The position numbers and the translations under genes were made by a program. A model generated the notes under the pieces. It ran no database searches, had not been told where the DNA came from, and saw only the letters and a list, made by a program, of their open reading frames with translations. DNA of 64,000 nucleotides from Timema cristinae. Lineage: Eukaryota > Arthropoda > Insecta > Phasmatodea > Timematidae. Shown one piece after another: positions 33,861 through 46,949 of this stretch. The number at the start of each line of letters is the position of its first letter. Position 1 is the stretch's first letter. Location of the stretch: NCBI GenBank assembly GCA_039000515.1, contig JBCFYV010001001.1, forward strand, positions 11,273,373-11,337,372, in the 5' to 3' direction.

Positions 33861-35658
33861 ACAGAGAATACTTAAACAAATTTTGTACCTTTGAGAACAG
33901 CATCTATTGTATTTACTCGCATATGTAACCTCAATGGGTAAAAATGATAAAATGACCCCCTCTTAGAAGCCCTTCCCTCACAAAATTACTGAAATATACC
34001 TGCATTGGCCACCAAAGCGCCAGTTGAGCTTGGACCTTTGTGGAGTCTGGCTCTATGTTTGTCTTCAGCTCAAATTACTATCGCGTATTTTAATCTGAAC
34101 TTGATTAAAAATGAGGTGGCCCAATGGCTAAATAATTTTATAGTAAAGGACATTGATAGAACTAAAGAAAAAGGAAAAATAAACTAAGAATAAATTTGAT
34201 TAAGAAAGCCCATCTAGGGAAAGAGGAAAAATGGTGGAAGAATCCAAGGTGACATCTTGTTCTTTTCTTCTCTCTTCTATAATAGAAGTAACACACACAC
34301 ATTTTAACACACATAGAATAATATTTCGGCATTGTAGCCTTAATCAAACACAATGAAGAGAGTACAAATAAATAACACAAATACTAGATTACTCAATTTT
34401 GAATTTAAGCAATTGTGAAGTGATGTGTTAAAGTGATTTACACCAAGAGATGGATTCATCAAGAATTTTTAAAGCCGACTTCTTAGAGGCAATAATCAAA
34501 CATCTGCTAGTTCACAACTAATCCACCAGAAAATTGATATAAATTTGAAACTTTAACACAGATAAAAATTAAATAAACAATTACAAACTGTTTTATTAAA
34601 ATTTTATTTTTAGATGTGGAAGTAATATTTAATTATTTAAAAAGTATTTAGATGATTGTATTGAAATATTTACACTTTAATTTGAAGTAATTTATTAAGT
34701 CAAATATAAAAAATCAAATACATAGACATTATGGTTTTAGAAAAATAAATTGATCAGATTTTATCAGTTAAAACAGATTTTAAAGCAAATTAAAAATTAT
34801 ACACACACACACTTAAAATCAAGACACAATTAGAATTAGTCTTGCTTAGGAAAAAAATTGTTTTCTTAAAAAGAATCTGATGCGCTATTCCCCTTAATGT
34901 TTTAGCAACTAATCCCAAATTGATTTAAAAATTAACCAGTAAAATCTTGTGAAACTTTTCGCACCACATTCAACCTAAACACACACCCCCCCCCCTTCCC
35001 CCCTAAAAAAATTGTTATATTGTTGGGTCGTTGAAATCAAATATTCAGCTAAATGTATACACAAAATAGCAAAGAGTTTATTAATTTGAAAGTATTTACA
35101 ATACCTCTTTTTATACAATATTTGATGTCAGAATGCAATCATCTTGAATTTTTTGTTTTTCATTTTCGATCATTGATACAATAATTACGATAATTGATAG
35201 ATTTTTCTTTTAACTTAAATTTGAAACAAACAATGTGTTTTAACATAAACTGAGTATGCTATGTCAGAATCCGGTAAAAATTCCTCCACTGATACCTTAG
35301 TCATCACTGTAGGCTTTGTATTAGTTGAAAAAAAGGATGTTGAAAACAGAAATAATATATAGAATTTTTAAATGTGTTTATTTTCATTGTAAAAATTGAA
35401 AAAAAAAATTGCTTATTCAATCAAAATTGTATAATTATTTGGCTCACTCTTAACTTTTATTAGTTTCTTGGGAGTTTTATGAAAAACTCACTCAACCTAG
35501 ACTCAAATGAAACTACTAAGAATCACCACTAGTGGCTTAGTCAGTAATCTGTCTTGGTTCATTTTTCAATTACCTAAATAATTGAATTTTCATTATTGTA
35601 TTGATCATTCTTATTCAAGGTAATTCATTTTTAACAATTTATATTTTTACTGTTTTAG

Positions 35659-35774
35659 CCAAGTAAGTTCCTATGCGACTGGATTCTTGGGAAAGGAATG
35701 TTGGTTGGTGATGCAAAACGAGAAATTTTGGAAGAACTCAAGAGGAAGTATTCGATAAATATTTCATATGACAG
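35659..35774 (+). CDS. USP47: USP47 coding exon 18
   Basis: Acceptor TACTGTTTTAG, donor ACAG|GTGTGT, exit phase 2. Residues 1088-1126. PSKFLCDWILGKGMLVGDAK aligns with vertebrate [20 protein letters not shown]. Confidence 0.95.
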
Positions 35775-35864
35775 GTGTGTTTTTTTTTTGTTTTTTTTTA
35801 GTTTAAATCTTTTAACTAAAGTAACATTTTAAGATACTCAACTCTCTTAACTAATTCATTCAAG

Positions 35865-35925
35865 TTTAATATGACAACTTGGACACAGGAATCAAACCCC
35901 GGACCTTTGGCTTTGTAGTGACATG
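35865..35925 (-). repeat. SINE-C head fragment
   Basis: AATATGACAACTTGGACACA is followed by GGAATCAAACCCCGGACC (reversed box B). The rest of the head is lost. Intron 18. Confidence 0.5.
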
Positions 35926-36049
35926 TCTCATTTCAAAAAACTCAAATATTTTGCCCCTTTCCCTTGTTCAACTAATTTAAATTCCTACATCGAGTGTAAG
36001 TTCCAAACCACTCACTTGATAAATGTTTTCCCTAATAGTACTGCTGTGG

Positions 36050-36680
36050 ACAGAATAATATTTTCTTGTTAGTATACTGTTGTATACAAAATTATTCTTC
36101 CCCTGTTAGTATCATACCCTTGTATACAAAATTATGCTTCCCGTGTTTTAGTATCAAGCTCTTGCATACAAAATTATGCTTCCCATGTTAGTATCATACC
36201 CTTGTATACAAAATGATGCTTCCCATGTTAGGATCATACCCTTGTATATAAAATGATGCTTCCCATGTTAGTATCATACTCTTGTATACAAAATGATGCT
36301 TCCCATGTTAGGATCATACCCTTGTATATAAAATGATGCTTCCATGTTAGTATCATACTCTTGTATACAAAATTATGCTTCCCATGTTAGTATCATACTC
36401 TTGTATACAAAATTATGCTTCCCATGTTAGTATCATACTCTTGTATACAAAATTATGCTTCCCATGTTAGTATCATACTCTTGTATACAAAATTATGCTT
36501 CCATGTTAGTACCATACTCTTGTATACAAAATGATGCTTCCCATGTTAGTATCATACTCTTGTATACAAAATGATGCTTCCCATGTTTTAGTATCAAGCT
36601 CTTGTATGTAAAATGATGCTTCCCATGTTTTAGTATCAAGCTCTTGTATGTAAAATTATGCTTCTCCTTATAGTAATAAA
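36050..36680. repeat. 40-bp minisatellite, about 15 units
   Basis: Units such as CTTGTATACAAAATTATGCT then TCCCATGTTAGTATCATACT repeat with small length changes (38 to 44 bp), with variants ATGATGCTTC and GTTTTAGTATCAAGC. It fills most of intron 18 and stops about 150 bp before exon 19. Confidence 0.93.
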
Positions 36681-36826
36681 ATCTTTTAGACCAATTAAAG
36701 TTCCCCTGATATTGTCCTACAGATGTATATGAATTGAAGTTTCACCTGATAGTATCATACTGTCTGTGGGCAAATGTTACCCAAACAAGAACCCTGATTG
36801 TTATAGTAACATTTGTTTGTGGGCAG

Positions 36827-37073
36827 ATGTCGGTTACGAAAGAAGAGCTGGAAAAACCCAGGCAAGGTGTACCTTGATACTCAGAAGTTTGAAGATATCA
36901 GCCTTTTTGCCAACTGGGAGATGTTCCTTCAGGAGCTACCAGGACCGGAACCAGCCACGTCTAGTATACAACTTCTTTTGTTTGTAAGACAGTGGTGCCC
37001 CTCTACGCTCGAGCTTAAGCCATTTGATGAGGTGCTTTTAGATGGCACTACCATTAGTGAACTCAAAGAAAAA
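36827..37073 (+). CDS. USP47: USP47 coding exon 19: ubiquitin-like fold
   Basis: Acceptor TTTGTGGGCAG (weak pyrimidine tract), donor AAA|GTAAGT, exit phase 0. Residues 1126-1208. RCRLRKKSWKNPGKVYLD and QWCPSTLELKPFDEVLLDG match vertebrate RFRLRKKTWKNPGTVFLD and WKPSEMKLDPFQEVVLE. Confidence 0.96.
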
Positions 37074-38257
37074 GTAAGTTTTCATATATAATATTTTGTT
37101 CATGTTTTCCACTAGAAAGATGTCTGCTCAAGTTTCCGTCAGGAATTTAGTTCATGATTTCATGTGTCAGTTGTTCGGTCTTTTACTTCTCGTTGAATAT
37201 GTCGTGTAGCATTGAAATATTAAAGTACAATTTTGACTCAAAATTAAGCTGCACTTTTTCTCCATAATATTCTTTATAAAAAAGCCCATTGTGGCCAATA
37301 TATTGCACCCTTAGATAATACATAACAATTATTGTACCTTTTGAAGACTGCATGTAGTTGTATCAAAATAGTTTATAATCTCTCTAACAGATGGTGCTCT
37401 TTACCGCTTCAAAAATAGGTGGACCTTGACTCTAATAATAAAAATGTAACTTTAAGCCAAAATGGCTGACAATGCAATAGTCGATTCGAAAATAGCTGAG
37501 CTACTAGTAGAGACTTTATATAAGTCTGTTGGAAACATGAACAAATACTTTCAATATTCTTTATATATACCTTTCAACCTTCTTACCTCACTTTTGAGGT
37601 CATAATACATTGAGTGAAATGTTGGATTAAGCATTTTGAGACCCCTGATATTATTTGGACTACTGATAGTTCTATTTTGCCCACCCCTCAATTACTCTAC
37701 CTTTAGTCTTATCTTTTTTTACCACACAATTAGTTGACCTTGTAGATGACCTTACAGTGGGGATGTTTGCCTCACTTGTTGACCTTTCTATTCTCAGTCT
37801 CTACACTAAGCCCTCCCTCCCCCGTCCCCCTTACATACTTTCATACTAGAGAATTAAACAAATACATGTTTTGACTACGCTGGCAGCCACAGATAGCAGA
37901 TACACAAGTGTTGCCAAAACACATTTCTTTCTTGTATAATTCATTGACTTTAGAGTTAACTTTTTATTAATTGGGTGATTGTCTGTCTGATCAACTTATA
38001 GTTACACAAATGGCTGGTACCATACCTACAATGCCAGCCATATAGACTATGTTGTTGCAATGTTTAAGCATATTTTAAAATTATATATAAAAAAACTGTA
38101 CAGAAATTCCATTTTTACTAAAATGGTGGAATTACCACGACATAGCAAAATAACAATACTGTCCCATTCAAAACAGAACTTATGGTCAGTCGATACTCAC
38201 GGCACTTTATTTTATGCATATTTTGTTAATAGTAATTTTTATTTTCTCTTTGTTTAG

Positions 38258-38436
38258 ATATCGACTCTCAGTGGGATACCTGTTGAAAACGTGGAGCTAG
38301 CTAAAGGCCAGAGTTCATTTCCTTGCGACATGTCAGTGCTGGGTATTCACACAGAGTTGGACTGGGCCCCCCAAACCTTAACAGTCGACAGTTGGCCCCT
38401 CAACATCTACGAGGATGGACACGTAATTTTGTACAG
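38258..38436 (+). CDS. USP47: USP47 coding exon 20
   Basis: Acceptor TCTTTGTTTAG, donor ACAG|GTGAGA, exit phase 2. Residues 1209-1268. [20 protein letters not shown], then [18 protein letters not shown], aligns with vertebrate [33 protein letters not shown]. Confidence 0.96.
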
Positions 38437-40600
38437 GTGAGATATATGGGATTGGCTAAGTACTTGGATAGTTTTTATTTCCAAAGAAAAATAATCTAAC
38501 TTGACTAACTTCTCATACTGATCTTTTAAGTCCCTAATCAAGTGTAAACTCTTTTGATTGGCAAGGTTTCTCCTACATGCATGTTGGTGCAGACAAAGGG
38601 GCCAAGAAATAATTATTGTTTTATGTACATTCAGCAAATGTCTACAACAGTAGCTTTAAAATCTTCTTTGTGCAGAGCAAGAAAAAAGGAAACAAGAAAC
38701 GTGGGCCATTTTGTTAGACGAGGCATGGGAAAGGAACCATTATTTTTAAATAATCTAAATAAATGTTTAAGAAAATGACCCGGACATTAATCGATTAGAT
38801 AGTTTAGATTTTGTGTGCTCTTGCTCTGGTAACCAAGTTATCCATGGTGGTTTTATACTGGTATGTATGACCCTGGGCCACAGACAACACCAGACACTCA
38901 ACCTTACGGGAGATTCGCTGCGCTCCTCGAGCTAGGTTGAGTTCTTGGGCACTGGGGAGTGCTAATTACAGTCCTTAGTGATATCAGCACTTCCAAGTGA
39001 AACAACTCAACTTTCATGTGTTTGTTGTTAAGGGGTGGCGTCCGAATACAATAGTTCAAGCAACATCAATCCCCTTCCCACCCCCATCCTCCCAACTCAC
39101 CCTTATCTCCTTACAATGACAAGTACCTAGTTGATGATATATGAAGATAGTTTATAACTAAACAATATGCAAACATTTGCTTGTAGGATCATTGTATTCT
39201 ATGCTTTCTTCGTAATTTGCAGTCTGAGTAGGCTTGTTTGGAGGTGGTTGGTTTATGGGAAGGTGGGGGCGCTACTTTAACCTAGCTTTTTGAAAGCTGG
39301 TTTATTTACACTAGCAGACAATTATTTTTGTCTTTTCTCTAGTAAAAGCATCTTAAGAGAACTATTTTTATAAATGCCAGTTTGATAATGATGTTATCAC
39401 TTTGGATTGCACATTACGATCCTGGTTTTAATGAACCCAATATCTCGCAGTGAGCGCAGCCATTTTAACCTGTAGGCCGTGGGTCTGGTGTATAGCTTAT
39501 TATTAGGGACATGCAAAATTCGCATTTGTGATAGTGCACATTATTCTGTTTTAATGTGAACTACACGAATATAAGTTGTTTTTAATACAATCACACAATT
39601 TCTCTATAATTTGGCAAATACCACGTCATACAATATAATTTTCAGGCAACACTGTTGATAGTACTATGCTAGGGCTGCCGTTTACGGATAGTATCAATTT
39701 TGCTTATTATTAAAAATTATTATTTCTACTTTTATTTACTCATTTCAATAATTAAATTTTGATAGATTTATTATTTGTTTTCAGCCTTTAAAAGATTTCA
39801 CGCTTGGTCCAAGCAAGGTCATTAATAGATTTGGACCTTGCTACAGGCAATAATGTTTGTTAAAATTATCTTCTATATTTTTATTCCCTTTTCCTTATTT
39901 GATAGTAGTTGAGTCTTTTTATGATTACATATTTCAGTGTTATTATTGTTTTGTCTAAACCTAAATTGATAATCGTTTATTTCGATATTGCTATTTGTTA
40001 AACTCGAAGGTAACGATATTGAGATTGATTTTGACATAATTAATTGTGAAATGTTTTATGCATATTTATCTAAAAATTTTCTCAGGATATGTTAATAAAT
40101 AGTTTAATACACAAGATTAACGAAAGATGTAGACAGTCATAATCTAGTATATTTGAATGAATGCTAATTCAACTCATATTTATGTAAATAACACCACTTT
40201 TCCCCTAAAAATAACCTCACCTTTTGCATGTCTCTACTTATTATGTACAGTGATAGCTATGCACTAGTCATTTCTAGATGTGTTCTATTGAAGGCCTGTA
40301 GGGGAGACTTTTTATTAGAAAATTATTTCATGCACAGCTAGTATTTTGTACATAATTATATGTTCTGCGCCTCATATACACAGAGATCCTGATTTGTATT
40401 AAATAAAATAAACTTATTTTGTTAGATAAAAAGTTGTAGTTTGGTATTAAATAAAAAGTTGTATTTTTGTATAGAAACCAGTTAGTATATTATTTTTGTA
40501 AAATTTATAAAAAATTAACTCAAATTTATGGTAAATAAAACCAAAACTTAAATTTTAAAATTATTCCTCTAGGCATATTAGATGTACAAATCTTTAAATA

Positions 40601-42751
40601 AGGTCAACTCCTGACTTTACGACCTTTCACAGTTACTTGTAAAAGTGTCGTTATTTAGAAGGGGCTTTATTGGAATTTTAACCAATTTTGTTCCACCCTC
40701 GACCCTCATAGCAAAAATTGCATTTTTTTAGACAACACATAAAAAGAAATCCATTATGGAGGCCTGCTTCTTCTTAGTGCCAGTTTGCTCGACAAGTCTT
40801 TCACATTATAGAACTGGAACCACAGCTCTTAGCTAGCGCCCTGGCTCTTTAAGTGCTCTTGATTAGACTTCCCCGGTTTTCAGAACATCTTTTGTTGGGG
40901 GATGTCTTCAGGCTCTTCTTTCATCTCTTCCTCCTCCTCTTCATCGCTGGACTTTTGCTGCTCCCTGATTATATCGGCGTTGTCGAGGGTGCCCCAAAAT
41001 GTGATGTCATCGTATGCTGCTATGTACGCCCATACGTGCAGTCTGGGGCTAATCTCTGCTACGTTTCCTCGTTGCATGGCCGAGTGAAAGTCAGGGGTAC
41101 AGATTAAGGTGCTGTTGATGAGCCAGGCTGCAATTCCGTGTAGTGGCTTAGCTGAGAATTGGCGTCCACTAGCGGTGGGTCGTCTGGGTCTTTGGCGCTG
41201 GCAGCGGTGGGAAGCACATAAACTGAAGTCTCTTCGTTGACTGGTAGGACAAAGTGGATATGTCGGAAGCAGATGGCAACTACCACCGGTCTCACGGCCC
41301 TCTAACTGGCGACAATTCTCTCCATGGCCCTGACGCACTTTTTGACCTCCTTGCCCATGTCGAGATTCCACACTATACTCCGCACAAGCATCTCGCGAAA
41401 CACCTTCACTTGCTCGATTATCCCTTCCAGGGGCTGAAGCATGCTGGTGGTTTTCTTTGGCAGAAGTACCAGATCGATGTTCTTGAGTTTGTTGAAAGCA
41501 GGATGTGCTGGGCAATTATCGACGAAGAACATGACTTTTCTATTTGAGACGTCCATCTTCGAATCAAAGCCTTAAAGCCACCTCGTGAACACCCTCAAGG
41601 CCATCCATGAGTTCTTATTAAACTCATAGTCACAAGGCAGGATGTTGCCCTTGAAACCCCAGGGTTTCTTGAACTTCCTGATCACGAGGTGTTTCATCTT
41701 AATGCTGCTGTCCATGTTGCAGCACAGAAGGACAGTGAGGCGCTCCTTGCTCCTCTTCGCATCCTTGCACTTATCCCCTTTTACAGCAAGAGTGTGATCT
41801 GGCACGAGGTTGTAAAGCATCCCCAGCTCGTCAGCATTGTATACATCTTGAGGCTGATAGCGCCTAAGGATGTTTTGGAGCAAGGGCATACATTCCCTCA
41901 CCGGTGTTGGGTTGACCGATGCGCTTTCACCGACGACCTTTTGGTTGGACGTGCTGTGATGCACTTTGAAACTCTCTAACCACCCATTTGAACACTTAGT
42001 TTTCCATGCCCAAACTCAGGGAAAATTCATTGGCCTTTCTCTACTTCATCAGTCCGTTTATAGGCTCGTTTTGCGCTCTATGCTGGCTGAGCCACTCCAG
42101 CATAGCTAGCTCCAGATTTGCATGTGTCGCACCCTTCAAATTTTGGCCTTTACATTGTGGCCTTCCTTCTGCAATGCATTCACTATTTCTTCACTCATTT
42201 TGAGAATCATGTAAAGTGTCGACTTTGGGATGCTATGCCTCCGCACAATCTCCGTCTTTGTAATCTTTTTCTCATCCACTTCCTGAATGATCTCCTACTT
42301 CTTCATGAGCTTCAAGAAGCTCCTATTCCCACTCATTTCATCAAAATTATAAGTTTGTATTAAATAAAAAAATAGCAGGGGTCATCAAAAATGGTTCACA
42401 AAATCAAACCAAAAATGTAACTAAATCGAGAATCAAAATAATAATGACAAAAACAAGCTTGGCGCGTGATGTAGTGGCAGTCGCGCACGGGGAGAAATTG
42501 TCTTGCTTGTAGTAGGGGGGGACATAGTCAAGTGCTATTGGCTGGCATTGATAAGGTGTGTCGATTTTTATACCTGACCTACCCCAGTTACTAGTAATAC
42601 AGCGACCTAAATAAGTGCAACAAACACATTTTACGGCCGATTTACTTAAAATGTTCGACTTTTATTTCCACATTTTTCACGGTTCCCCCAAAAAGGGTCG
42701 TTACTTTGAAAGGGACGTTATTCCTGGGGTCATAGAATCGAGAGTTTACTG
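40601..42751 (-). pseudogene. Tigger/pogo-type transposase, decayed, in a full-length element
   Basis: On the minus strand, from about 42340, a CENP-B-type helix-turn-helix region (EIIQEVDEKKITKTEIVRR, then STLYMILK) is followed by the DDE domain. YNADE-G-LYNLVPDHTLA (about 41850) carries the first catalytic Asp and KSKERLTVLLC-type wording follows. FFVDNCPAHP (about 41520) carries the second, before LPKKTTSMLQPLEGII. An acidic EEEEEEMKEEPED tail closes it near 40900. The reading frame has stop codons in the first 60 codons and frame changes in the DDE and C-terminal parts, so it cannot be functional. Ends AGGTCAACTC at 40601 and (reversed) CAGTAAACTC at 42751 are inverted repeats with TA on the outside (40599-40600, 42752-42753). 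The element is 2151 bp, close to the size of Tigger elements. Confidence 0.88.
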
Positions 42752-42929
42752 TAACAAAATTATAAAAACCTACATAACCTTATATGTATGTTTTGTAATT
42801 GTTAATTTGCATTTAAAAGGCAGAGTATTAAATTTTGTGAAAAGATTATTTTGGTTTTATTTATTTTACACTTCTCCCACTGAAAAAACATACACATATG
42901 CCCTTTATATAGTAGGAAGAAATGTCAGG

Positions 42930-43480
42930 AAGGTCTTTTTTCCTAACAAAATCTTAATAATCCTCATCATTCGACGTTTCTGCCTCTGTGGGTCAACTGG
43001 CACATCCTCTCTATTCCTGTCAATCTTTCCAAACTTCTCCTTCAGCCACGTGTCTCTAGTGTGCTCTTTTATCTTCCATGTCCTTCTGCACTTGGTCCAT
43101 CCATCTTGTCCTCGGTCTTCCAATAGGTCTTCTACTACTCTCTTTGTTCTGTAAGGTTTTCTTAGGCATTCTTTCTTCCTCTTCTCATCACATGCCCTAA
43201 CTACAGTAACCTTTGTATTTTCAGTGTCTCTTCTTATGATGTAACTTTTAAAACATCCCTAATTATTTCATTCCTTATCCTGTCTCTTCTTGTTACATTC
43301 TCAATGCCTCTCAGGAACCTCCTCATCACTGCTGCCTGAAATCTACTTAAAACTCTCTTTGTACATGTTCAGCTTTCAGAGCTGTAGGTCAATATTGGAT
43401 GATAATATGCCCTATATAACAAAGTTTTGGCCATTTTTTTATATTCTATCGCCAGATTATATCCTAACCACATGATATAA
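42930..43480 (-). mobile_element. LINE (non-LTR) reverse-transcriptase remnant, minus
   Basis: The minus frame carries broken pieces such as AEHVQRVLSRFQAAVMRRFL, RRDRIRNEIIRD and DGWTKCRRTWKIKE, typical of the C-terminal part of a non-LTR retrotransposon ORF2. Frames change and stops occur. Confidence 0.75.
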
Positions 43481-44372
43481 TTGTCCTACTATATAGTAGA
43501 ATTCTGACAGGTAAAAGAAAAGTATTTCAGACTACCCTTCCTAACATTGACATTGCGTTTTCTGTGGCATTGAAAATTTTAATAATGATGATATCATGTG
43601 TTGACCCATTTGTTAAGCCCAATGAATATTCTTAAAAGTAAGTTGGGCTTCTTTTCTTTTAAGAGAGTGCATTTTAGCAGGTTCATCTCAATACATAATC
43701 TATTTTCACTCACAATTATTGATTCTAATTTTTTATTTTTTGTTTCTTGTTTTAACAACAACTTTGCCACTCAGTCCATTGACTCTTTATGAAAATTAAT
43801 ACTTAATTGATATTGTCAATATTAAAAATTTATATTAATAACCAATTTCCATCTTATTCATATCCTTCAATTTGATATCTATTTTTATCTAATAGGATAT
43901 ATATTGTTGCTTACTACAACTAATTATGTATTTTATGAAGGTCCAACTCAGCTCACGCGAGATATGAAAGTTAAAGGGAAAAGATACAACCAAGATATGG
44001 AAAAAATGTGTGCAGTGCATTCTTATTTGAATGATTACTCGAAAAATGATTGCGGTGACGATGGGGGGACAAAGTGACAAAGTTTCTAATAACTACAGTA
44101 TGTCCCTATCAAACAAAATAAAGATTCAGTGCTTATCTGTGAAGCCATTCTAAAGTGGTCATTAATGGCTTTTTCATCACAGGTTTTTTTATTCAAATAT
44201 TATTTAATATTTCAATAATGTTCTGTATTAAGAACATCTATTAACTCTTTATCTCCACTATTGTTTAATAACAAATGATCCACATGCAATCGAATTAATG
44301 TAAATTTACGTTTTTGAGTCAACTGTATCACAGAGTTGATGGGTATGAGATGCATGGCTTATCACACCTGTT

Positions 44373-44605
44373 TTATTGGCAGAATAGTCTAAGGCGTCAT
44401 TCTTCTGTTAGACTGGCCTGCTGATAATGGATCGGAGTTCGAATCCCAGTTGGGTACTACTGAAAGTTGTTATTCCTAAATGGTTTCCCACCTCCTTCCG
44501 CGCAAATATGAGTATATTATCTAAAATGTGTTCCTCATCCCCCACATACCCATTAGAGTAATTACCATATAATGTATAACCTGAACAGGTAGTGAGATGG
44601 GGGAA
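44373..44605 (+). mobile_element. SINE-A, plus copy
   Basis: Box A-like AATAGTCTAAGGCGTC and box B GGAGTTCGAATCCCAG, a body with CCCACCTCCTTCCGCGCAAA and a tail CCTGAACAGGTAGTGAGATG. Intron 20. Confidence 0.75.
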
Positions 44606-44769
44606 TGAAAAAGATCCTTATTATTTCTAATGTTTATGAATCTTTGATTCAAATCTACTTTTATTGATCTTGTAAAATTTTTCACTTCTTCTATCCTCCC
44701 AATTCAGACTCCCTGCAATTTGTCTAGCCCTTCTGTGCTTATGTTCATAGTGTTAATGTTTCTTTTCAG

Positions 44770-44953
44770 AGATAGCAGAGAAGAGGTGAAACAGTTGACA
44801 AGCGAAGAACGCAAGGAAATTGCTAATAAAGAAGGTTGTCGGATGGGTAAGCTCAGCAGCACAGTTTCTACATACTCGCCAAGAAAAGAACGTGCTCTTA
44901 AAATTTATTTGGACTCCTCTCCCAAAAAACACGATGATATAGATGTGGACTGA
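44770..44953 (+). CDS. USP47: USP47 coding exon 21: C-terminus and stop
   Basis: Acceptor TTTCTTTTCAG. Residues 1268-1328 and TGA at 44951-44953. TYSPRKERALKIYLDSSPKK aligns with the vertebrate end [21 protein letters not shown], so the terminal motif is fully kept. Confidence 0.97.
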
Positions 44954-45780
44954 AATTTGTATGGAAAAACAAACAATTTTCAAGTGACGAAATAACTTGT
45001 AATCTGATTCTGTTTTGGCGTTATGTCGCTAATTTTGGAAATACAGCTGTGTAGAAGAAAGAAACCGGTCCTGTTCTTTGTGAGAAGGTGATTAATTGAT
45101 CATGGACTAACATAATTAGTTGCGCACCTTTTCTTTGATGTCTTTGAGATTAAAGAGATGGAAAGAATCTGGTTGAAGCGTGTCATTCTATCGAAAAAAA
45201 ATCTTTTTTCTTTGTATTGTAATCTTTTATATTCTTTTATTCATATCTGGTAGGTATAATGCTATGCTCATTTGTAATTATCACATTTTGGGAACTACGA
45301 CTTTTCTGGTAACAATTTAACATATCTACGTCTACTCTACTAGTTTTTTTTTTTTTTTTTTTACTTGTTAGCAAAACCAAGTAATTAAATATTGTACATC
45401 TTTTGGGTTTTATTCACAGAGCTATGTTTCTTGAATAGCATGTACCTGGTTGTGAATGTTCATATTCATGTGACAGCTATTGCCTTAAACTCTTGACCTT
45501 GTAGCTTCAAGAAAAGAACAGTGTTAAGGCAAGTTATTCTAGTGAAAATGTAATATGGTTTTCACGGGAAGCTTCTGCTAGCATGATTGTTAACTTGTTT
45601 TTGTTAATTTTTAAAGAAATTTGCTGCAAAAATAAATGAATCTAATTTGCTACAGCAACTGAATGTTGGAATTTCAAATGCATGGCTTACTGCCAGTATC
45701 GGTATTATTGTATAAAGAACTAATCTTGTATTATCTGTCGGGTTATTTATTGTGAATAAAAAAAAGAACATTTTTGTGTG
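44954..45780 (+). other. USP47 3'UTR
   Basis: AT-rich sequence with a T-run (45343-45361). AATAAA at 45755-45760 is followed by TTTTTGTGTGTTTTT, a GT-rich element as expected downstream of a cleavage site. An earlier AATAAA near 45631 is possible. End position is inferred. Confidence 0.7.
45755..45760 (+). terminator. polyadenylation signal AATAAA
   Basis: Canonical hexamer 802 bp after the stop codon, with a GT-rich stretch starting 12 bp later. The most credible end of the USP47 transcript. Confidence 0.7.
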
Positions 45781-46944
45781 TTTTTAATACTAAGTGTTTC
45801 ATGTGCTTCTGTGCTTAACTCAATTAGATGTAGACACAATTTGGTTAATTTTTATTTATTAAAGACCTAAATATTGCCTTTTGCTCATTAAATTTATTTA
45901 ATCTAGTGTAAAATTCTGGTCAAGTTCACTTAAAATCTGTCTGTAAAATGTAAATTTTCTTAGTTGCTCAATTAATATGGGTGTACCGATGTGCATTCTG
46001 ATCATATAATCTCTAATGACTATTGTTACTCTACATTTAGTCAACATTGACAATGATTAGTGATATGTGTCCTTAGAATTACTGAATACTCACTAAGGGT
46101 GTTTAAAGATTTGAAAACTTTTGACTTGGTTATGTCTCGCTTTGACTTCAATTCGAAAGTGAGATTCTAGATTTGTCAATTTAGAAGTTTGTCCTTAAAA
46201 AAATTCTGAAAGAACACATTTATGTTAATTATGTTTAATTTCAGCTTTTATTTCCATCACAAATTAGTGTTTGCATAGAAAAGAAAAACTAAAATAATTA
46301 AATAACATTTTGTGATAGAAACATAATATATCATTTTAAGACAAAATATATTATTTTTAGAATACAGCCTTTTGTAAAATCTTATTTAATTTCTAAATTT
46401 ACATTGTTATGCGAAGTATAATAATTTTATCCAACATTAAACATTTTCTTTTTTAATTATTCAAGCCTCAATTTGACTTTAAGAATATTTCATACTATTT
46501 GATTCAACTTCACTTTTAATCGAAAAAGTTAAGTTCTTAAAGGATATTCAAGAAAATTATTAAAAAAGAGTACATTAGAATTTTTTTGGTTCCTTATCTT
46601 GAATCTGACTGCGTAGAATAAAAAAGTGGCTTTCAACCTGGGGTGCACAGATAAATCTTAGAAGGTACTTGAATGATTATACACATACAGTAAATTATGG
46701 AATAATCTGGGCCAGATTTAGGGCTTACCACAAGAAACCCAAATGTAAGGGCATGTGATCTAGAAACAACATTTTCTCTCTATCAACCCCTCCCCCCCCC
46801 CCCCCCCTTGCACTTATCCTCTCTTTCTTAGATTTAGATTATAAAATATGTATAACTTGCATTATGCACCAACAACTTCGGAGGTAGAAAGTTGAAGATA
46901 AATTTTATCTGATGGTACGCAAACAAAAAAAAAATCTGAAAAAT
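45781..46944. other. intergenic, no gene seen
   Basis: Contains a decayed repeat (46097-46545) with wording shared with 28190-29030, and a 20-C run at about 46789-46807. No coding sequence is visible. Confidence 0.6.
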
Positions 46945-46949
46945 TGTAA

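Larger units (their letters stand above)
38437..44769 (+). other. USP47 intron 20, the largest (6.3 kb)
   Basis: Holds the Tigger pseudogene (40601-42751), a minus-strand LINE remnant (42930-43480) and a SINE-A (44373-44605). I see nothing recognisable in 38440-40600 and 43500-44370, which are AT-rich and without credible exons. Confidence 0.7.
3108..45780 (+). other. USP47: USP47 gene, whole transcription unit (21 coding exons)
   Basis: USP47 is a cysteine deubiquitinase. In other animals it acts on DNA polymerase beta and beta-catenin and has been tied to MAPK signalling in flies. The 21 exons listed below give, after one added base, a 1328-residue protein (human about 1375). In order it has an N-terminal ubiquitin-like segment (1-110), the USP catalytic core (167-582) with Cys178, zinc-ribbon pairs C292/C295 and C345/C348, His503 and Asp521, then several ubiquitin-like folds (600-830 and 1002-1270) separated by a Ser/Asp/Glu-rich linker (840-985), and a conserved C-terminal tail. 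Every exon junction has GT-AG ends and compatible phase. The identification rests on residue-by-residue similarity to the known family along the full length. The start could be Met1 at 3108 or Met6 at 3123, and an upstream non-coding exon is likely. Confidence 0.95.

Noticed and set aside
40853..41547. Plus-strand ORFs over the Tigger element
   Set aside because: They are shadows of the decayed minus-strand transposase, which carries the recognisable motifs.
42615..43154. 179-aa plus-strand ORF
   Set aside because: Antisense to the Tigger end and a LINE remnant; hydrophobic by composition only.
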